This document shows, in pieces, positions 49,136 to 61,520 of a DNA stretch of 64,000 bases. The DNA is taken from assembly GCA_023512835.1 (NCBI GenBank), contig CM042091.1:7735079-7799078 (forward strand), given 5' to 3'. A program made the position numbers and the translations under genes. A model generated the notes under the pieces. It worked only from the letters and a program-made list of their open reading frames with translations, was not told where the DNA came from and did no database searches. The first letter of the stretch is position 1. Each line of letters opens with the position of its first letter. The DNA is from Taxillus chinensis (lineage: Eukaryota; Streptophyta; Magnoliopsida; Santalales; Loranthaceae).

Positions 49136-50319
49136 ACGATTGGAAAATCAATTCATTTTGTGTTGGATAGTAATTTTTTTATCATATCAACCATTAAATC
49201 AAATGTCATATTATATCATATTATCGCCCGATAACAAATATAAAATTTCTAAAAATATATTAGACTTACACTGTCATTACTATAGAATATTTCAATTCCA
49301 ATTTGGTTGGGACTTGTGATGCATGAGTTGGCTTTGTATATTGGGTGATATTGTAATTTATAATACTAATTAAATTATAAATTATAAAATTACATTTGAT
49401 TAATTTCAAATATAAGCAATATAACAGATACCTACTGAAAATTATCAGTGTATAACGTTGGAAGACCTTAAATAAGATTCGGATTCAATGACCGTCGTTA
49501 TAAAATATTATCAGTCCCTTAATTTTGCAATATGACTAACATTATTGTAAATTGACAATATTTTTTACTTTCGAAACTAAAATAAATTAAGAATAACAGT
49601 TTCTATATTCCACATCCTAATTTTGAAAAACAAAATTAATAAAGCATCCATGCCCGATTCACGTGCCAAAAACACTACATTAAGAAAAAAAACAGAAAAA
49701 AGTTGGCCCGCAATGTATTATTGATAGATGGACCGGACCAACTACACCCGTGAATCAACTTGAGTGGGAAGTATAATTGTATTTTTTTGGTGGGTCACCA
49801 CACTTACCCTCATCTGCGGTCATGGGCTCCCCTTTTGAATCCCTGCCGTTCCCTTAAACGGCGGCCCCACCCACGGAACGGATAAACCACCGATCCACCA
49901 TTGGAATCATGACGCATGTTGTTTGAACGGTCAAGCTACAGATGATTGGCGTTTTGGTTGTCTCATAGGATCCATTCTCGTAATCAATTTTTTTTTTCAG
50001 GTAAGTTAGTAAGTAATTTTGGCAGAAATACTATTTTTACTTTGTATTGATATGAAATTTTTTTAATAAAAAAAGTAATATTAATCTGATAATAATTAAT
50101 TATTCATGCATGAATTACCTATATAACCTCTCTGTGTATAACATTGTGTCATAGATCTAACATTTTTCGTTGTGTAATATAGTTGGTGCAGTGCCCTTGA
50201 TGGGTTAGTCTTATCAATTATATATATAATCATGGATAAATTTAGAAAGTTCTGTTAGGGGTGGGACGAAATATATATTATGTAACTTATGTTTAAAAAC
50301 CGTTATCTAAAACTGAGAT
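49133..50319. other. AT-rich intergenic
   Basis: No gene. A slightly GC-richer segment (49800-49930) includes CCACCATTGGAATC, similar to text at 45480-45500. Confidence 0.5.
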
Positions 50320-50855
50320 TAACACTAGAGGTGAAACTATAAACTGACAAAACCTTTCAAACCAACCCGTTGAAACAATCAATTTATCAAACTACAAACA
50401 AAATAAATTCGGTTTATTTGATTTGAAATTTCAAAATCACAGTTTAAATCAAATTAAACTGAATAATATTATCATTTATTTATTTTCTATTTTTATCAGA
50501 TATTTTATAACTTATTTATTTAAGATTGATTACTAGTATTTGATATGTTGTGTTTGTAAATTATATTATCAAATTTTAAGTTTTTTAAAATTATAAATTT
50601 GATATATATTATTATTGATATGCTTAAACATTATTTATTTATTTATTATAATATTTCAACTTTAAAGAACTCAAAAATTGATGAACCAATCCGGCTCAAA
50701 GCGATAATTTTTCAAACTGTTGGTTCAAAGCGAATTAATCTAAGCTGAATCAGTTCAATCCAGTTTGGTTTGATCCAAGCAATATTTTTGGTTTGATTTG
50801 ATTTTGCCCAAACCGAAAAACATCAATTTGATTTTAAAATAACTTAAACCGACAT
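50320..50855. mobile_element. Degraded TIR element (AAACCG/CGGTTT-rich ends)
   Basis: Begins near AGAGGTGAAACTATAAACTG and ends near GCCCAAACCGAAAAAC. The flanks are rich in AACCNACC and GGTTTGRTTTGATTT motifs facing each other, as in common plant hAT-type MITEs. The centre is AT-rich. Boundaries are approximate. Confidence 0.4.
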
Positions 50856-51894
50856 AAACAAAAATGATTTTACTCATAATTAATAACATCTAAGTCACAA
50901 GTAATAACATAAAAACATAAAAAACTCATAAAGTCAATTAATTTTTTATAATCATATAATCTATTTATTACTATTATGCTTAACAACGAGACAATAAATT
51001 ATATTACTAATTAATTATAATTATAATTATATATAATTAAAATATAATTCTTATATTTTTATATGTATAAAGAAGATGGAAGAAGAGGGGCCATGGCCCC
51101 AACCAGTCCTTCCCTAATTCTGTCCCTGTATATAATAGTTTTGCTTTACTTTAGGCTCATCAAGGAAATGACTTTTGTTTTTAATTAACTTGCATAACGA
51201 ATCCCTTACGGCCAAGTTTTCGAGTCACGACATGCTTTTCATACGGAAAAAGAATTAATATCCTACAACACCCTTTCAGTACCTATATTAAGATAAGAGA
51301 GGTTTCTAACTTGTTTTAATTGCTTAATTAAATTTCACTTATCTAAACTATTTATTTTTTTTGAACTTAAAAAATCTACTCTTTTTATTATTTTTTTACT
51401 ATGTTATTTGTTAAAATTTAAAATTAAGTCTAATTATCCTAAAGTCTAAAAGAGGTCCTATAAGTTTAAAGTGATCAAGAAAAGATAATCCTAAAGTCTA
51501 TTTAAATCCTAAGTTAAAACTTAATGGAACACTCAAAATTATTTAGTTGAAAAATTCTAGAAGAATTCAAAGAAAATAAATTTTCATGAAAGAATTAAAA
51601 ACAATTTGGTGAGAGTGAATTTGTATTTAATTTTAAATTTTTATTAGTTTTTTATTAGTTTTTTGTTTTTATAAAAAATATTTTCGTGTTTTACTTTCAA
51701 AAGTTGAAGCATTTTCCTTTTTAGATTTTCTAAAAGAATTTGATTTATGTGTGCGCGTGATTTTAGAAATTAAGAAAAAATACATTTACATAATAAGGTA
51801 AAAAAAACGAATAAAAGTTGAAGTGTGTGGTAAGTGTTAGTAAAAATAAAATAAAATAACTCTCTCTTTTCTTTTCTTTTCATATCATATACAT
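50856..51894. other. AT-rich intergenic
   Basis: No gene or defined repeat seen. Confidence 0.5.
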
Positions 51895-53525
51895 ATATAG
51901 TAGTGTCCCGTGGGACTTATTACAGATGAAAAGCTAGGATCGAAAAAGGTTCACAAGGTTACATAATAACAGAACCATAAAAACAAGACTAGCAATTAAA
52001 ATAAAATAAAAATGATCTGCGAAACAAAGGGTTAGATAATAAAACCAGCACTAAAACAAACAAAAGAAAAACAAACGGGAACCTCCAAACCCTTCTACAT
52101 AAACCAGTCGCAGTCAGGGTATTTTAACAAAAGAAAAGCCACGCTAATGCGACACCCAAACATGAATTCCATACACAGGACACAAAATACGTGCTATTAA
52201 ACCCCTTCTTTCACCATTAGCCGACCGTGGCTTTGGTGCCTGCAATGTTATTTACCACAGCTCCAAACCAGTGAAATAGAAAGAAAATCTTGAATCCCGA
52301 TTCATCACTAGCCTAACGTGGCTGTAACATTCAACTAAAAACAGATCCAAATATAGGCAAAGATAGATAGGATAACAGAGATGTTAAACTAACAAAAGGA
52401 GGCTAGTACGGCAAAATCACTGAAACGCAAAACACAGATAAGAACGCAGAAGTTAACAAACAGCAACAAACAAACACCCATTACCAAATGAGCATACACA
52501 GAACACTAAATGGTAACTAACATATATCATATCAAATAAACACTCATAGTCGATCTCTCTTCAACCTGAGCAAGCAGATCGCCCTTTCCTCGATTCTTTG
52601 GTTAATCAGCAGGCAGGTGGCGCTGGGAGATGTAAGATGGTGAAGGCCTTGTAGACAGCAGCAACGCCCGGGTGGAGGGTCAGCTCTGGGTACCACGGGA
52701 AATGTCACTGGGCGACACTTACACCATCGTAGGAGGAATGAGGCATGCCACGGTCAAGGGTGATCGTCGCTGAAAGGCAGAGGTGCACCGTGGTTGGGGT
52801 AGTCGTCACTGGCGGGTTGGCGTGGAAGCTTCGTGGGAGTGGTGCGCGCTGTGGTTGAAACGTCAGCGCCGTGGACTGGCGCTTGGGAGGCGATTGCGGA
52901 ATTAAGGAGGATCGGGTAGGTTGGAGAGTGTAACGACGGCAGCCGATGACACGTTTTCCGGCCGGGGGACTCTGGAGGGTGAGAGATGAGGCTTGAAATG
53001 GAGAAAAAAAAATGCAGTTGGATTTTTGTAAAAAATGTGAGAGCCCCCCTCCCTTATTGATGGGTTCGATGGGTTTAAATAGGGGAAGAGACGAGGGTTT
53101 GGTGCTTGATTATGGTGGCTCGAGTGGTGGCCAAGGGTTGGAGGTTAGGCCATGGCTCGGTTTGGTTTGAGAGGGGGCGAGGTCCGGCCGGGGCGTGAGC
53201 CATGGGCTTGGTTCGGCCGAGAAAGAGGGTGTAGACCTGGTCAGTGGAAGGCCGAGAGAGAGAGAGGGGATAAGGATTGGCTGTTGCCAGTTGGATCTCC
53301 GGCAAGTGCGGCGGCCGTCGAGTGGACTGGGGGGAAGAAGACGGCGATGGAGAAGAGAGAGGGGGAAAGGGTCAATCCGTTTAGGTGGTAGAGATAAGGG
53401 ATGATTTGTGGTTGTTTTTTGTTTTAATTTTTTTTTTGTTTTAAATTTGTTTTTGTTTTTTGTTTTTTTTTTTAATGTGTTTTTGTTTTATTATTATGAA
53501 TCCATAGTAAGAAGACACGGGGTCA
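51895..53525 (-). mobile_element. Possible solo LTR or non-autonomous element
   Basis: A compositionally distinct 1.6 kb block. On the minus strand it has a TATTTAAA box near 53080 followed by a GC-rich transcribed-leader-like region (52.6-53.4 kb). Inverted ends resemble each other (TGTCCCGTGGGAC near 51904 and GACACGGGGTCA near 53514). No target-site duplication and no retrotransposon protein were found. Open frames at 53152-53404 look like composition artefacts. Confidence 0.35.
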
Positions 53526-54284
53526 TACGGAGGCGGGTAAAAACAAAAAGATAAAAATATTTTTTTATTGCTTAATTGTATAATTTTTAAACGTAATTGA
53601 CCAAATACACTTTTGATAAATGATTAAAACATTTTGATAAGAAGCCATTTTGGAGGCGTGGTCGGCCAAAGTTAGGTCGATTGAAGGAGTTTTCTTCAGT
53701 TGACTACATTTAGTCGACCTGACCGCTACTTAGTGGCAATTTTTGGCCACGGTGATTAATTACAGTCACTGTGTCAGTTCTTATTTTGTTTGTTTGGCCA
53801 CAATATGTTTCATCTTATCTATTTGGTAGGATAATCTCACACCTAAATGATGATCAAAAAATGTTATTGATTAGTTAGTTGAATTCTTTGAATCCAATCA
53901 GAGTAAGGCATGTTATAACTTCACTAATGAGTGTCGACAGAGTTTTGAAAACCCTAACTTAGATGTATAACTTAATAAGTTTGGGTTGAACCTTTACATG
54001 CAGCATTGACAAGATATGTTTAAACTTTTTATTCATACATCTCCCTTTTGTTTTGATCTAATCACGTACTTCTGATCCAAACGATTATTGGTAAGTTGAA
54101 CAAAATTAGCATTTCCCGTTAGGTATCATCGATCCCAAAAACTTTATATGCTACTTGGATTAACAACTTTAATTCATCCAAAGCAAAACATCTGCTTAGT
54201 TCACAAATAACAAAACATAGTCTTAGTTATCTCGGATCTTCTTAGTTATTTCGGATCTTTTTAGTTCCCCCAAATAAGAGTGTT
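53526..54284. other. Intergenic with a dispersed repeat
   Basis: 53868-53958 is related to 33845-33950. No gene. Confidence 0.5.
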
Positions 54285-54655
54285 AAACGGGCGTGCCGGG
54301 TTGAGCCCACCCGGGCATAAGCCTAAATAGAGTTAACTCGTTTAAGCTTACTTTTAAATGGATCGAAATTTTCTTGCCCAACCCAATCCACTTGCAGGTC
54401 AGGCTGGCCCACAAGTTAGACTTTTAATTTAATAATAATTATAATAATTATATTAATAATTTAAATTTAATCTTCTGTGTGGGCTAGGTGTGGGCTTTGG
54501 GCTGAGCATGGGGTGAGGGGCTGGCTATTGGGCTGGGTATGAGCTCTGGGCCAAAACAATATAGTCTCATTGTAAAACAGGCTTAAAATATAAAATTCAG
54601 CCTAACCCATATGATAGCCGAGCTTGCACAGCCCGCAGGCCTCTGATAATCTCAC
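54285..54655. mobile_element. GGGC/GCCC-rich MITE-like element
   Basis: Starts CGGGCGTGCCGGGTTGAGCC, ends near GCACAGCCCGCAGGCC, with an AT-rich centre and many GGGCT repeats (54480-54550). Typical of non-autonomous hAT-like plant elements; boundaries inferred. Confidence 0.5.
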
Positions 54656-54850
54656 TGTAACACCCAGGATCTGAACGACTTCTGACGTTGTATCTTCAGA
54701 CTTAGCAATACAAACTTCGAAAATAATTATTTTATTTTATTTATAATGTAAATAAAGAGTGATTTATCTAGAAAAACTAACTCCATATAACTTATGAGAG
54801 ACGGTTCCGTCTCAATCTAACAGGGGAAACGACACTTACGTATTAATATT
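54656..54850 (+). mobile_element. LTR-start-like fragment
   Basis: Begins TGTAACACCCAGGATCTGAA, the usual beginning of many plant LTRs. No matching second LTR or internal domain was recognised. Confidence 0.35.
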
Positions 54851-56883
54851 ATTCAGATTCTTGTGGTTGATTATTATTATTTGATGGTAGCAAGGCTGTG
54901 GAGTGCGTTTGTTGTGGCATATCATCCCCGGTGTGGTCTCGTATGTATCCATCAATATCCATCCATCTTTGCGTGGCTTCAATTAATTAAGCCCCAAACA
55001 GTATATGATTTTCCTTCTTTTATATATTTAATATTCCACCTGTTTTTCTATCATGCATATCATATTAATTATTATTCGAAATGTAAGAAGTTAATAGAAA
55101 GGAGAAAATAGGTATTAATTAGTAGGATTGCTGGTTATAATTTAATTTTCTATAATCAAGGCGATTTGAGAAAATATCATTTTATAAGTGATTTGATATT
55201 AAAGTTATATTTATTTTAGAAATTAATTATTATATTAAATATTAATATATTATATATTATACCTGTAAAATTTTACTAATATGAGTAAATTAAATTAAAA
55301 ATAAATAAATTAAAATAAGTTTTAAAAAAAATAAAAAAGAAAATTAACTTGTACAAAAGTAGGACCAGCCATGTACCCTAATAAAATCATCGCTATGTTT
55401 AGTTACCTAACAAAAATTCTTAAACCTTTATCCAATTCCGCAACCCACAAATTATAACATATAACAAATTCAATGTAATTAAATTAAACTCAATATCATC
55501 TCATTTAATTTATTTGTTATAGGGGTTAAAATTTAGTAGAAAGCCTGCAACAAATTAAATGTAATTTAAGAAAATTAAAGTTGTATATAATAAATTAATC
55601 TTAAAGTAATAGGTAACACCTCACTCTCGTACCGTCTAATTTTAATTATTTTTTATTTTTATTTTATTTTTTAAAATATTATTATTTAATTATTTTGTAA
55701 TTATAGTTTATGATTTTTGATATTTTTGAATGGTATTTATTATTATAAAATTATATTATTTTTGATAATTTTTTGATAAAAAAATAATGTAGGAATTTTA
55801 TTTGAGCCAAAATTGTTCATATTGATAGATCCAATAAAGAGTAATAACGGGATGCAGGTAAATAGAATCTCATTCGTAGGCACGTTAGATAACAGTGTAT
55901 CACATCCCGCATAAACACGGGATTATGTATGATTTTAAGCAGGACGAGATGTAGTAATAGGTTGACTCCACTCCCGGTAAGGCTATAATAAGCCTATTAA
56001 TTGTTTCTTTGAGCCTCTATGGGTGAACTTGTTTTAAAGATATATCAGTAAAAGCTAGTAGTAGAAAGCAGACGGATGAAGCATTAACTGCCAATCTCGC
56101 CATAGGACGAGATCCCCCCCCCCCCACGTATACATGGGGCGAGATACGATTTCAAAATTTCACTATCCGTATAGATGGAGATGAAGTATGATAATAAATA
56201 AGCCCTGCATTTGCTAGGACGGGTAGCTTCCCAAGTATGTTTAATCACGACACTTATATTATAATAGAACATTTCATCACATAGCAATCCCTATAATTAA
56301 CAATTATAAATAAATAATGTTAAATGATACAATTTTTTATATCTCATATAGACAAGTAATATCAAATAATACAAAGTTTAAATAATATTTCTTTTTAAAA
56401 AGTCTAAATAAAATCATATTAAATAATGTAACATAATATGATGTCTTAATTTTAGAAACTGTTAACATTATGACTTAAAATTTTTTCCCAAAATCAAAAA
56501 CATCATTATCATAAAAAGCAAAAAGAATCAACGTTAGTAGATGAGAGCACTACAATCTACTTTAGTACTAGTTTTTTAAAATTTTACAAATTTAAACTAT
56601 CTCTTGCTTTCTTATATAAATACATTACAATAGATGTCTTTAATTACTATATATATAATTTAAACAATATTTTATATTATTTTTAATTTAATAATATTGT
56701 TATAATTTAATATAAATATAAAAAAATTACAAGAAACGCGAAAGATAAAGGTAAAAGGATTTTTTATATGATTTAATGATTATAGTAAGTAAACAGTGCT
56801 TTTTAATACATAAAAAAATATTATATAAAACCTTATGAAATAATATTTTTTGACTTCTTAACTTTTTTTCATAAATAAAACAG
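54851..56883. other. AT-rich intergenic with transposon-like remnants
   Basis: 55840-56250 contains repeated CGGGA/CGAGAT motifs and a 12-13 base C run at about 56114 and may be another degraded MITE. No gene. Confidence 0.45.
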
Positions 56884-57501
56884 AACAGATTTGGCGACGT
56901 TGCAGCTGCAGCCTGTTGTTCGTGATGGTGGGACAGTCCTGAGTCCTTTGGTGGTAGTGCCTGAGTTGTACCAGCGCGTCAAGGAGGAACAGCTGGTATA
57001 AAAAATCTGCTACTAATATTTAGAAATATTATAATATATAAGTGTCAAAACTTTTATTAGAAACCTTTCTATCATTTTTATTAGCCACTGATCATTCTTT
57101 GTAATATATTTAATTAGAATAATAATGTTATCGTCATCTTTCACATTCAAATGAGTTATTTGTGTATTAAAATTATCTCAATTCTATTTGGAGTCAGGAT
57201 CAACAACGTAGCACTAACAATTAACACATGGCATGCAGGTTTAATGACTTATTCTACAAATCTCTACCTGCTCAAAATTTATTTGTGTGAGTTATTTGAG
57301 TTAATAGATAAAAAAACAATATAATAAAGCTTATCACGAAAATAATAAAATAATAGTTGGGTGTTTTTTTTAAGGCTTCTAGTTCATATTTCAGACAAAA
57401 ACACGAAAGCGACTAGAGGAAGAGAAAGAAAAAGGATTTTTGGTTGAAGAACACGAAGATTTGCAAAAAATTGATGACCCAATCAATTCGATGAGCTCCA
57501 G
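56884..57501 (+). CDS. Two-exon fragment of an unidentified gene
   Basis: Exon a (about 56884-56997) reads DLATLQLQPVVRDGGTVLSP, LVVVPELYQRVKEEQL and ends at a GTATAA donor. Exon b (57395-57501, after TTTCAG) reads TKTRKRLEEEKEKGFLVEEH and EDLQKIDDPINSMSS before GTAGAT. They join in phase zero to a continuous, charged, probably coiled-coil sequence, so coding origin is likely. I do not recognise the family. No start or stop exon was found nearby, so it may be an isolated remnant. Confidence 0.45.
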
Positions 57502-58321
57502 GTAGATATTTCTATATACTTGTACATCTATTTTATGTTTTTTTTCCTATAATGGATAGAAACAGTTGTTACTAATCATGTAAATATTTTGTTATATAAT
57601 AATATAATATAATATTATATATGTATTTGTATTCTTTCTTCTTTATATATACAAATATATACAAATTATTAATAAAGTATTTAACAATATACAATAATTT
57701 AAATAAGTATAATAATTAATTATTCATAAAATATTATATATATATATATCAATATTTAATTATGTATATATACACGTGAAAGTTAAATTAATATATATAT
57801 ATATGTGTGTATCTGTGTGAATAGTAGTAGACAGCAAACCTCGGGCAGTGAGGGAGTACATTATGCCGACCGGTGCTGTACGGAGACCCAGGAAGGTTAG
57901 CTATGGATAGATCTGGATGGAATCAGACCACACTTTCCGGCCAAGAGGTAAAAAGAAAGAGAGTGAGTGCACGCTCACTCTTCAATCTAAAATATTTACT
58001 TCACTTGCCGGCAGCAACAGCGGGCCGCGTGTGCGCGTCCAAAGGCTTTCTCTGATGAGATCAGAAAGCGAGTTTATCGCATTGATTGGTTGCTATGAAA
58101 ATTAGGCAGAAGTCAGGAAAATATATCAAAAACTGTACTTTCCTTGCTTGTCATTTACAAAGACATGTATTAAATGCAAAAAATTACATAAGAATGCGTA
58201 AATCATTAGTGTGAAATGCTATATGAAAAATAAATAATTTTTTTTATTTTTTAATATACAAATAATAACTCTATCTTTAATAAAATAGGTAATACATACT
58301 TTAATATATTTTTTCTTTATG
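57502..58321. other. Intergenic
   Basis: AT-rich to 57830, then a GC-richer patch (57840-58090) without a supported gene; it contains an 8 bp stem hairpin at 57960-57981. Confidence 0.5.
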
Positions 58322-58736
58322 AATTTGAATTCGGTGGTGAGCAAGCTCATCATCATGATGATTTAACTTATTTGAATCTCTGTTGATATTTGTTTCAAAA
58401 ATCAACGATTCATATGAATATTCATGTAGTATATATCATGCAGGTAATATTTTAAGATTATATAATGGTTATTTTTTGTCTAAATTTAATTAGAAAAAAT
58501 ATGAATTTTAATAAATTAAAATTTATTTATTTATCTTCATATTTTTTCTAATTGAATTTGCATAAAAATTAATCGTTACATCGTCTTTAAAATTTACAGT
58601 CATAATATATACCACATGAATATTCAATTTAACGATTAATTTTTAAAATAAATATCAACAAAGTCCGAAATAAGTCAAATCATCACGATCGTGAGCTGAC
58701 CTTGCTCACCAGCGAATCCAAACTTCTTTTCTATAT
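58322..58736. mobile_element. Foldback MITE, nearly full-length inverted repeat
   Basis: Left arm (about 58322-58507) and right arm (about 58535-58736) are reverse complements over almost their entire lengths with scattered mismatches: GGTGGTGAGCAAG pairs with the inverse of CTTGCTCACCAG; GAATATTCATGTAGTATATA pairs with the inverse of TATATACCACATGAATATTC; AATTAGAAAAAATATGAA pairs with the inverse at 58540-58557. A spacer of about 30 bp separates the arms. The transcript would form a long hairpin. Confidence 0.85.
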
Positions 58737-59190
58737 CTTACTAATCAATATTTTATTTCCACATATTTTATTTTCAAACTTTTTATACTCTTTTATGCTT
58801 CCACCCTTTCTTACTTAGCATGACTTTCCTTTACTTGTGTGGTCTATCTATATCATGAAACCTAATTCAAATTTTGAGGATGATTATTTTACTTTTTAAG
58901 TTTAAAAAGTAAAATAAAATAAAATATTTTTATATTTTATATTTTGTAAAAATAATTATTATATTTTAAAAATAAAATTCTGAATTTTTAAATATTTAGG
59001 TTAGTGTAAACTTAATATGCATATATTTTATGATTATAAGTTTTTTAGTTTTATTTTATTAATTATGTGCTATGATGATGGTTAGAGAGAGAGACCAGAC
59101 AGCTGGGAGCGTGACGAGGGAGGGGCCCTCAATATAATAATACCAATAAGTTAAAAAAAAATTAGGGGGACCCCCCGCTCTTTTTCCTTT
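58737..59190. other. Distal upstream region of the bHLH gene
   Basis: AT-rich, with a GAGAGAGAGACC patch and a GC-rich stretch near 59110. No gene. Confidence 0.5.
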
Positions 59191-59196
59191 CACGTG
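59191..59196. promoter_or_regulatory. G-box CACGTG upstream of the bHLH gene
   Basis: CACGTG, 479 bases upstream of the ATG. MYC2-clade proteins bind this motif, so self- or cross-regulation is possible. Confidence 0.45.
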
Positions 59197-59674
59197 GTTG
59201 GGGTGCCAATGGTTGGCCTTAATTTCTCCACCTATCGCTTCTCTTTCTCTGTCGTTTCCGCCTCGGAGTTGGATGCTCCCTCTACCATATACTTAACTTG
59301 GGATGATACAGACTCGTCGAGCATTAAAATAATGGAGCATTAAATAACTGTTCCCACCCACTGTCTCATACTTGCAAATCCAACGTTTTTTTTTTTTTAA
59401 TAAAAATAACAAATAATAAAATTTTCTTCACGACAACCAACCGAGGCATGAGAATTGAGACATGCCACAATATCGCTTTCAATCCCATCAGATCATTTCA
59501 TTTGTTTCGATCTTCGCATCAGTCCTCTTCTTAACTCCGCACATACAAACACTCAAACTCACTCTCTCGCTCTCCAGTCTCGCTCTCGCTCTCCCTCTCT
59601 GTTGGGAACACAAGCTAGCTAGCTAGCAGAGAGAAACACGGCGACGAACAACTTGCCCCCACCACGTACGAGAC

Positions 59675-61477
59675 ATGGAAGAAGTGCTTATCTCGCCACT
59701 ATCTTCTTCTTCGTCTTCAACCCACCATTCATCTCTGCAACAGCGCCTTCAATTCATGGTCCAGAGTCAGCAGAGCGACCGGTGGGATTACGCGATTTTC
59801 TGGCAGCTAACCACCTCCAATGGCGAGAGCAACGGCGGCCTCTTCCTTGCCTGGGGGGACGGCCACTTCCAAGGCACGAAGGCCGCCGGTGACGGCGTCA
59901 TCCACAACGGCGGGTCCGGGCTGAACTGCCATGACGGCGGCCACCCGGAGTTCGACGACGACCAGGGCTCCAACAGCTGCTGTTTCGTGGACGATGATCG
60001 CGGAGACGTGAGCGACGCTCAGTGGTTCTACGTGGTATCCCTGGCCAGGTCATTCCCGGCTGGGGACGACGGCAGCGTGCCGGGAAGGGCTTTCAGGACG
60101 GGCTCTCCGGTATGGCTGACGGGGCGACACCAGCTTCAGTTTTGCGACTGCGAGAGAGCAATCGAGGCTCTTGCCCACGGCGTGGAGACTCTGGTATGCA
60201 TCCCCACCGCAGGCGGTGTACTGGAATTGGGGTCCAAGGATACCATCCCTGAGAACTGGGGTCTCGTGCAGCTCGCCAAGTCTCTCTTCACATTCTCCTC
60301 ATCCGCCTGCCCCTCTCAGATCAATGCCCCCAATTCCTTCGCTGATATCGGTATAAATATTGATGGCCTCACCACCACCACTGCTACAAGATCATCACAT
60401 CACCATGATCCACTTGGGGTAGGGGTAGGGGTGGGGGTGGGAATGGGAGTTGGGGTTGGAGAGAAAATAAATCCACTAGTAGCAGCCAATGTGGACTCGG
60501 AGCATTCGGATTCGGATTACCCGACGACGTTGATGGTGTCGGCAGCGGCACCGCAGCAGGCAACGGATCGGCAGCTCAAGTCGAGCAGTAAGGTAGGGGT
60601 GGTTCCGAAGAAGAGGGGGAGGAAGCCCGGGGTGGGGCGGGATGCGCCGTTGAACCACGTGGAGGCGGAGAGGCAGCGCCGGGAGAAGCTCAACCACCGC
60701 TTCTATGCGCTGCGGGCGGTGGTCCCCAACGTGTCGCGGATGGACAAGGCGTCACTTCTGGCAGACGCTGTGGCCTACATCGACGACCTCAAGGGCCGAA
60801 TCGATGACTTGGAGTCCAAGCTTCAGCTGATGACCAGAGATCATAATGATGAGGAAGATGATGATAATGAGGATGGTTTCAACAATCATAAGAAAGTGAA
60901 GACAGAATCTGCCGTTGCGGGTGGTGCGGCTGCCGCCACCACCACGGACGAACAGAGCACCACCACCACTGCTACTGCTACGGCTGCCGCTACTGCTACT
61001 GCTGGTATTTTTACCAATACAGACACCCCTACCGCCGCCGCTGATGCTGTTGGTGGGAGCGGTGGTGCTAATAATGATGATAATATTAACAACCACCATA
61101 ATTCGGAGGAACAAGGTAGGAATTGGAGTATGAATGTTGTTGCTGGCGGTGGTGATCCGTGTGAGGAGCCTGGTGCTCCGGTTGCGAATCCTCCTCCGGT
61201 ATTAAAGATGGAAACGGACATGGAAATGGAGGTTCAGCTCGTGGGCGGGGAGGGAATGATCAGGGTGCAGTCGGAGAATGTGAATTGGCCGGCCACAAGG
61301 TTGATGAACGCGCTGAGGGAGCTTCAGTTTCAGGTTCACCACGGGAGCATGTCCAGCGTCAAGGGCCTCATGTTTCAAGACGTGGTTGTCAGGCTTCCCC
61401 CACAACCCCACGGCTTCAACACCCCCGACGCCCTCAAGGCCGCTCTTCTTCCCAGATTACTACCAGAGAATCTCTGA
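59675..61477 (+). CDS. bHLH transcription factor of the MYC2 clade, bHLH14-like
   Basis: An intronless open frame of 600 codons. The bHLH-MYC_N domain (about 21-210) shows [47 protein letters not shown] and [13 protein letters not shown], closest to Arabidopsis bHLH14; it is the part that contacts JAZ repressors and MED25. The basic region [11 protein letters not shown] has His328, Glu332 and Arg336, the residues that read CACGTG, followed by the helix-loop-helix ([20 protein letters not shown]). The C-terminal ACT-like dimerisation region (about 505-600) ends [21 protein letters not shown] Gly-Val repeat (about 248-262) and Thr/Ala runs (about 420-450) are low-complexity additions. The ATG at 59675 lies in GAGACATGGAAG and gives the family N terminus. 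It is expected to be nuclear and jasmonate-related; family membership is firm, orthology is inference. Confidence 0.95.
   Translation: MEEVLISPLSSSSSSTHHSSLQQRLQFMVQSQQSDRWDYAIFWQLTTSNGESNGGLFLAWGDGHFQGTKAAGDGVIHNGGSGLNCHDGGHPEFDDDQGSNSCCFVDDDRGDVSDAQWFYVVSLARSFPAGDDGSVPGRAFRTGSPVWLTGRHQLQFCDCERAIEALAHGVETLVCIPTAGGVLELGSKDTIPENWGLVQLAKSLFTFSSSACPSQINAPNSFADIGINIDGLTTTTATRSSHHHDPLGVGVGVGVGMGVGVGEKINPLVAANVDSEHSDSDYPTTLMVSAAAPQQATDRQLKSSSKVGVVPKKRGRKPGVGRDAPLNHVEAERQRREKLNHRFYALRAVVPNVSRMDKASLLADAVAYIDDLKGRIDDLESKLQLMTRDHNDEEDDDNEDGFNNHKKVKTESAVAGGAAAATTTDEQSTTTTATATAAATATAGIFTNTDTPTAAADAVGGSGGANNDDNINNHHNSEEQGRNWSMNVVAGGGDPCEEPGAPVANPPPVLKMETDMEMEVQLVGGEGMIRVQSENVNWPATRLMNALRELQFQVHHGSMSSVKGLMFQDVVVRLPPQPHGFNTPDALKAALLPRLLPENL
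60416..60457 (+). other. G-quadruplex-forming tract inside the bHLH ORF
   Basis: Five or more runs of three to five G separated by one or two bases (GGGGTAGGGGTAGGGGTGGG, GGGTGGG, TGGG) on the coding strand, encoding alternating Gly-Val. Meets the usual G3+N1-7 definition several times over. Confidence 0.85.
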
Positions 61478-61489
61478 CCTACCCTTATA

Positions 61490-61520
61490 TCCATCCGTCC
61501 GTCCATCCATCCATCCATCC
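61490..61520. repeat. (ATCC)n microsatellite in the bHLH 3' UTR
   Basis: Seven to eight CATC/CGTC tetranucleotide units starting about 13 bases after the stop codon. Confidence 0.9.

Noticed and set aside
53152..53404. Plus-strand frames of 69-79 codons with Gly/Arg-rich sequence
   Set aside because: Composition-driven frames within the LTR-like block; no conserved motif.
60752..61221. Minus-strand frames of 111-120 codons inside the bHLH gene
   Set aside because: Shadows of the bHLH ORF, driven by its Thr/Ala and Asn codon repeats.
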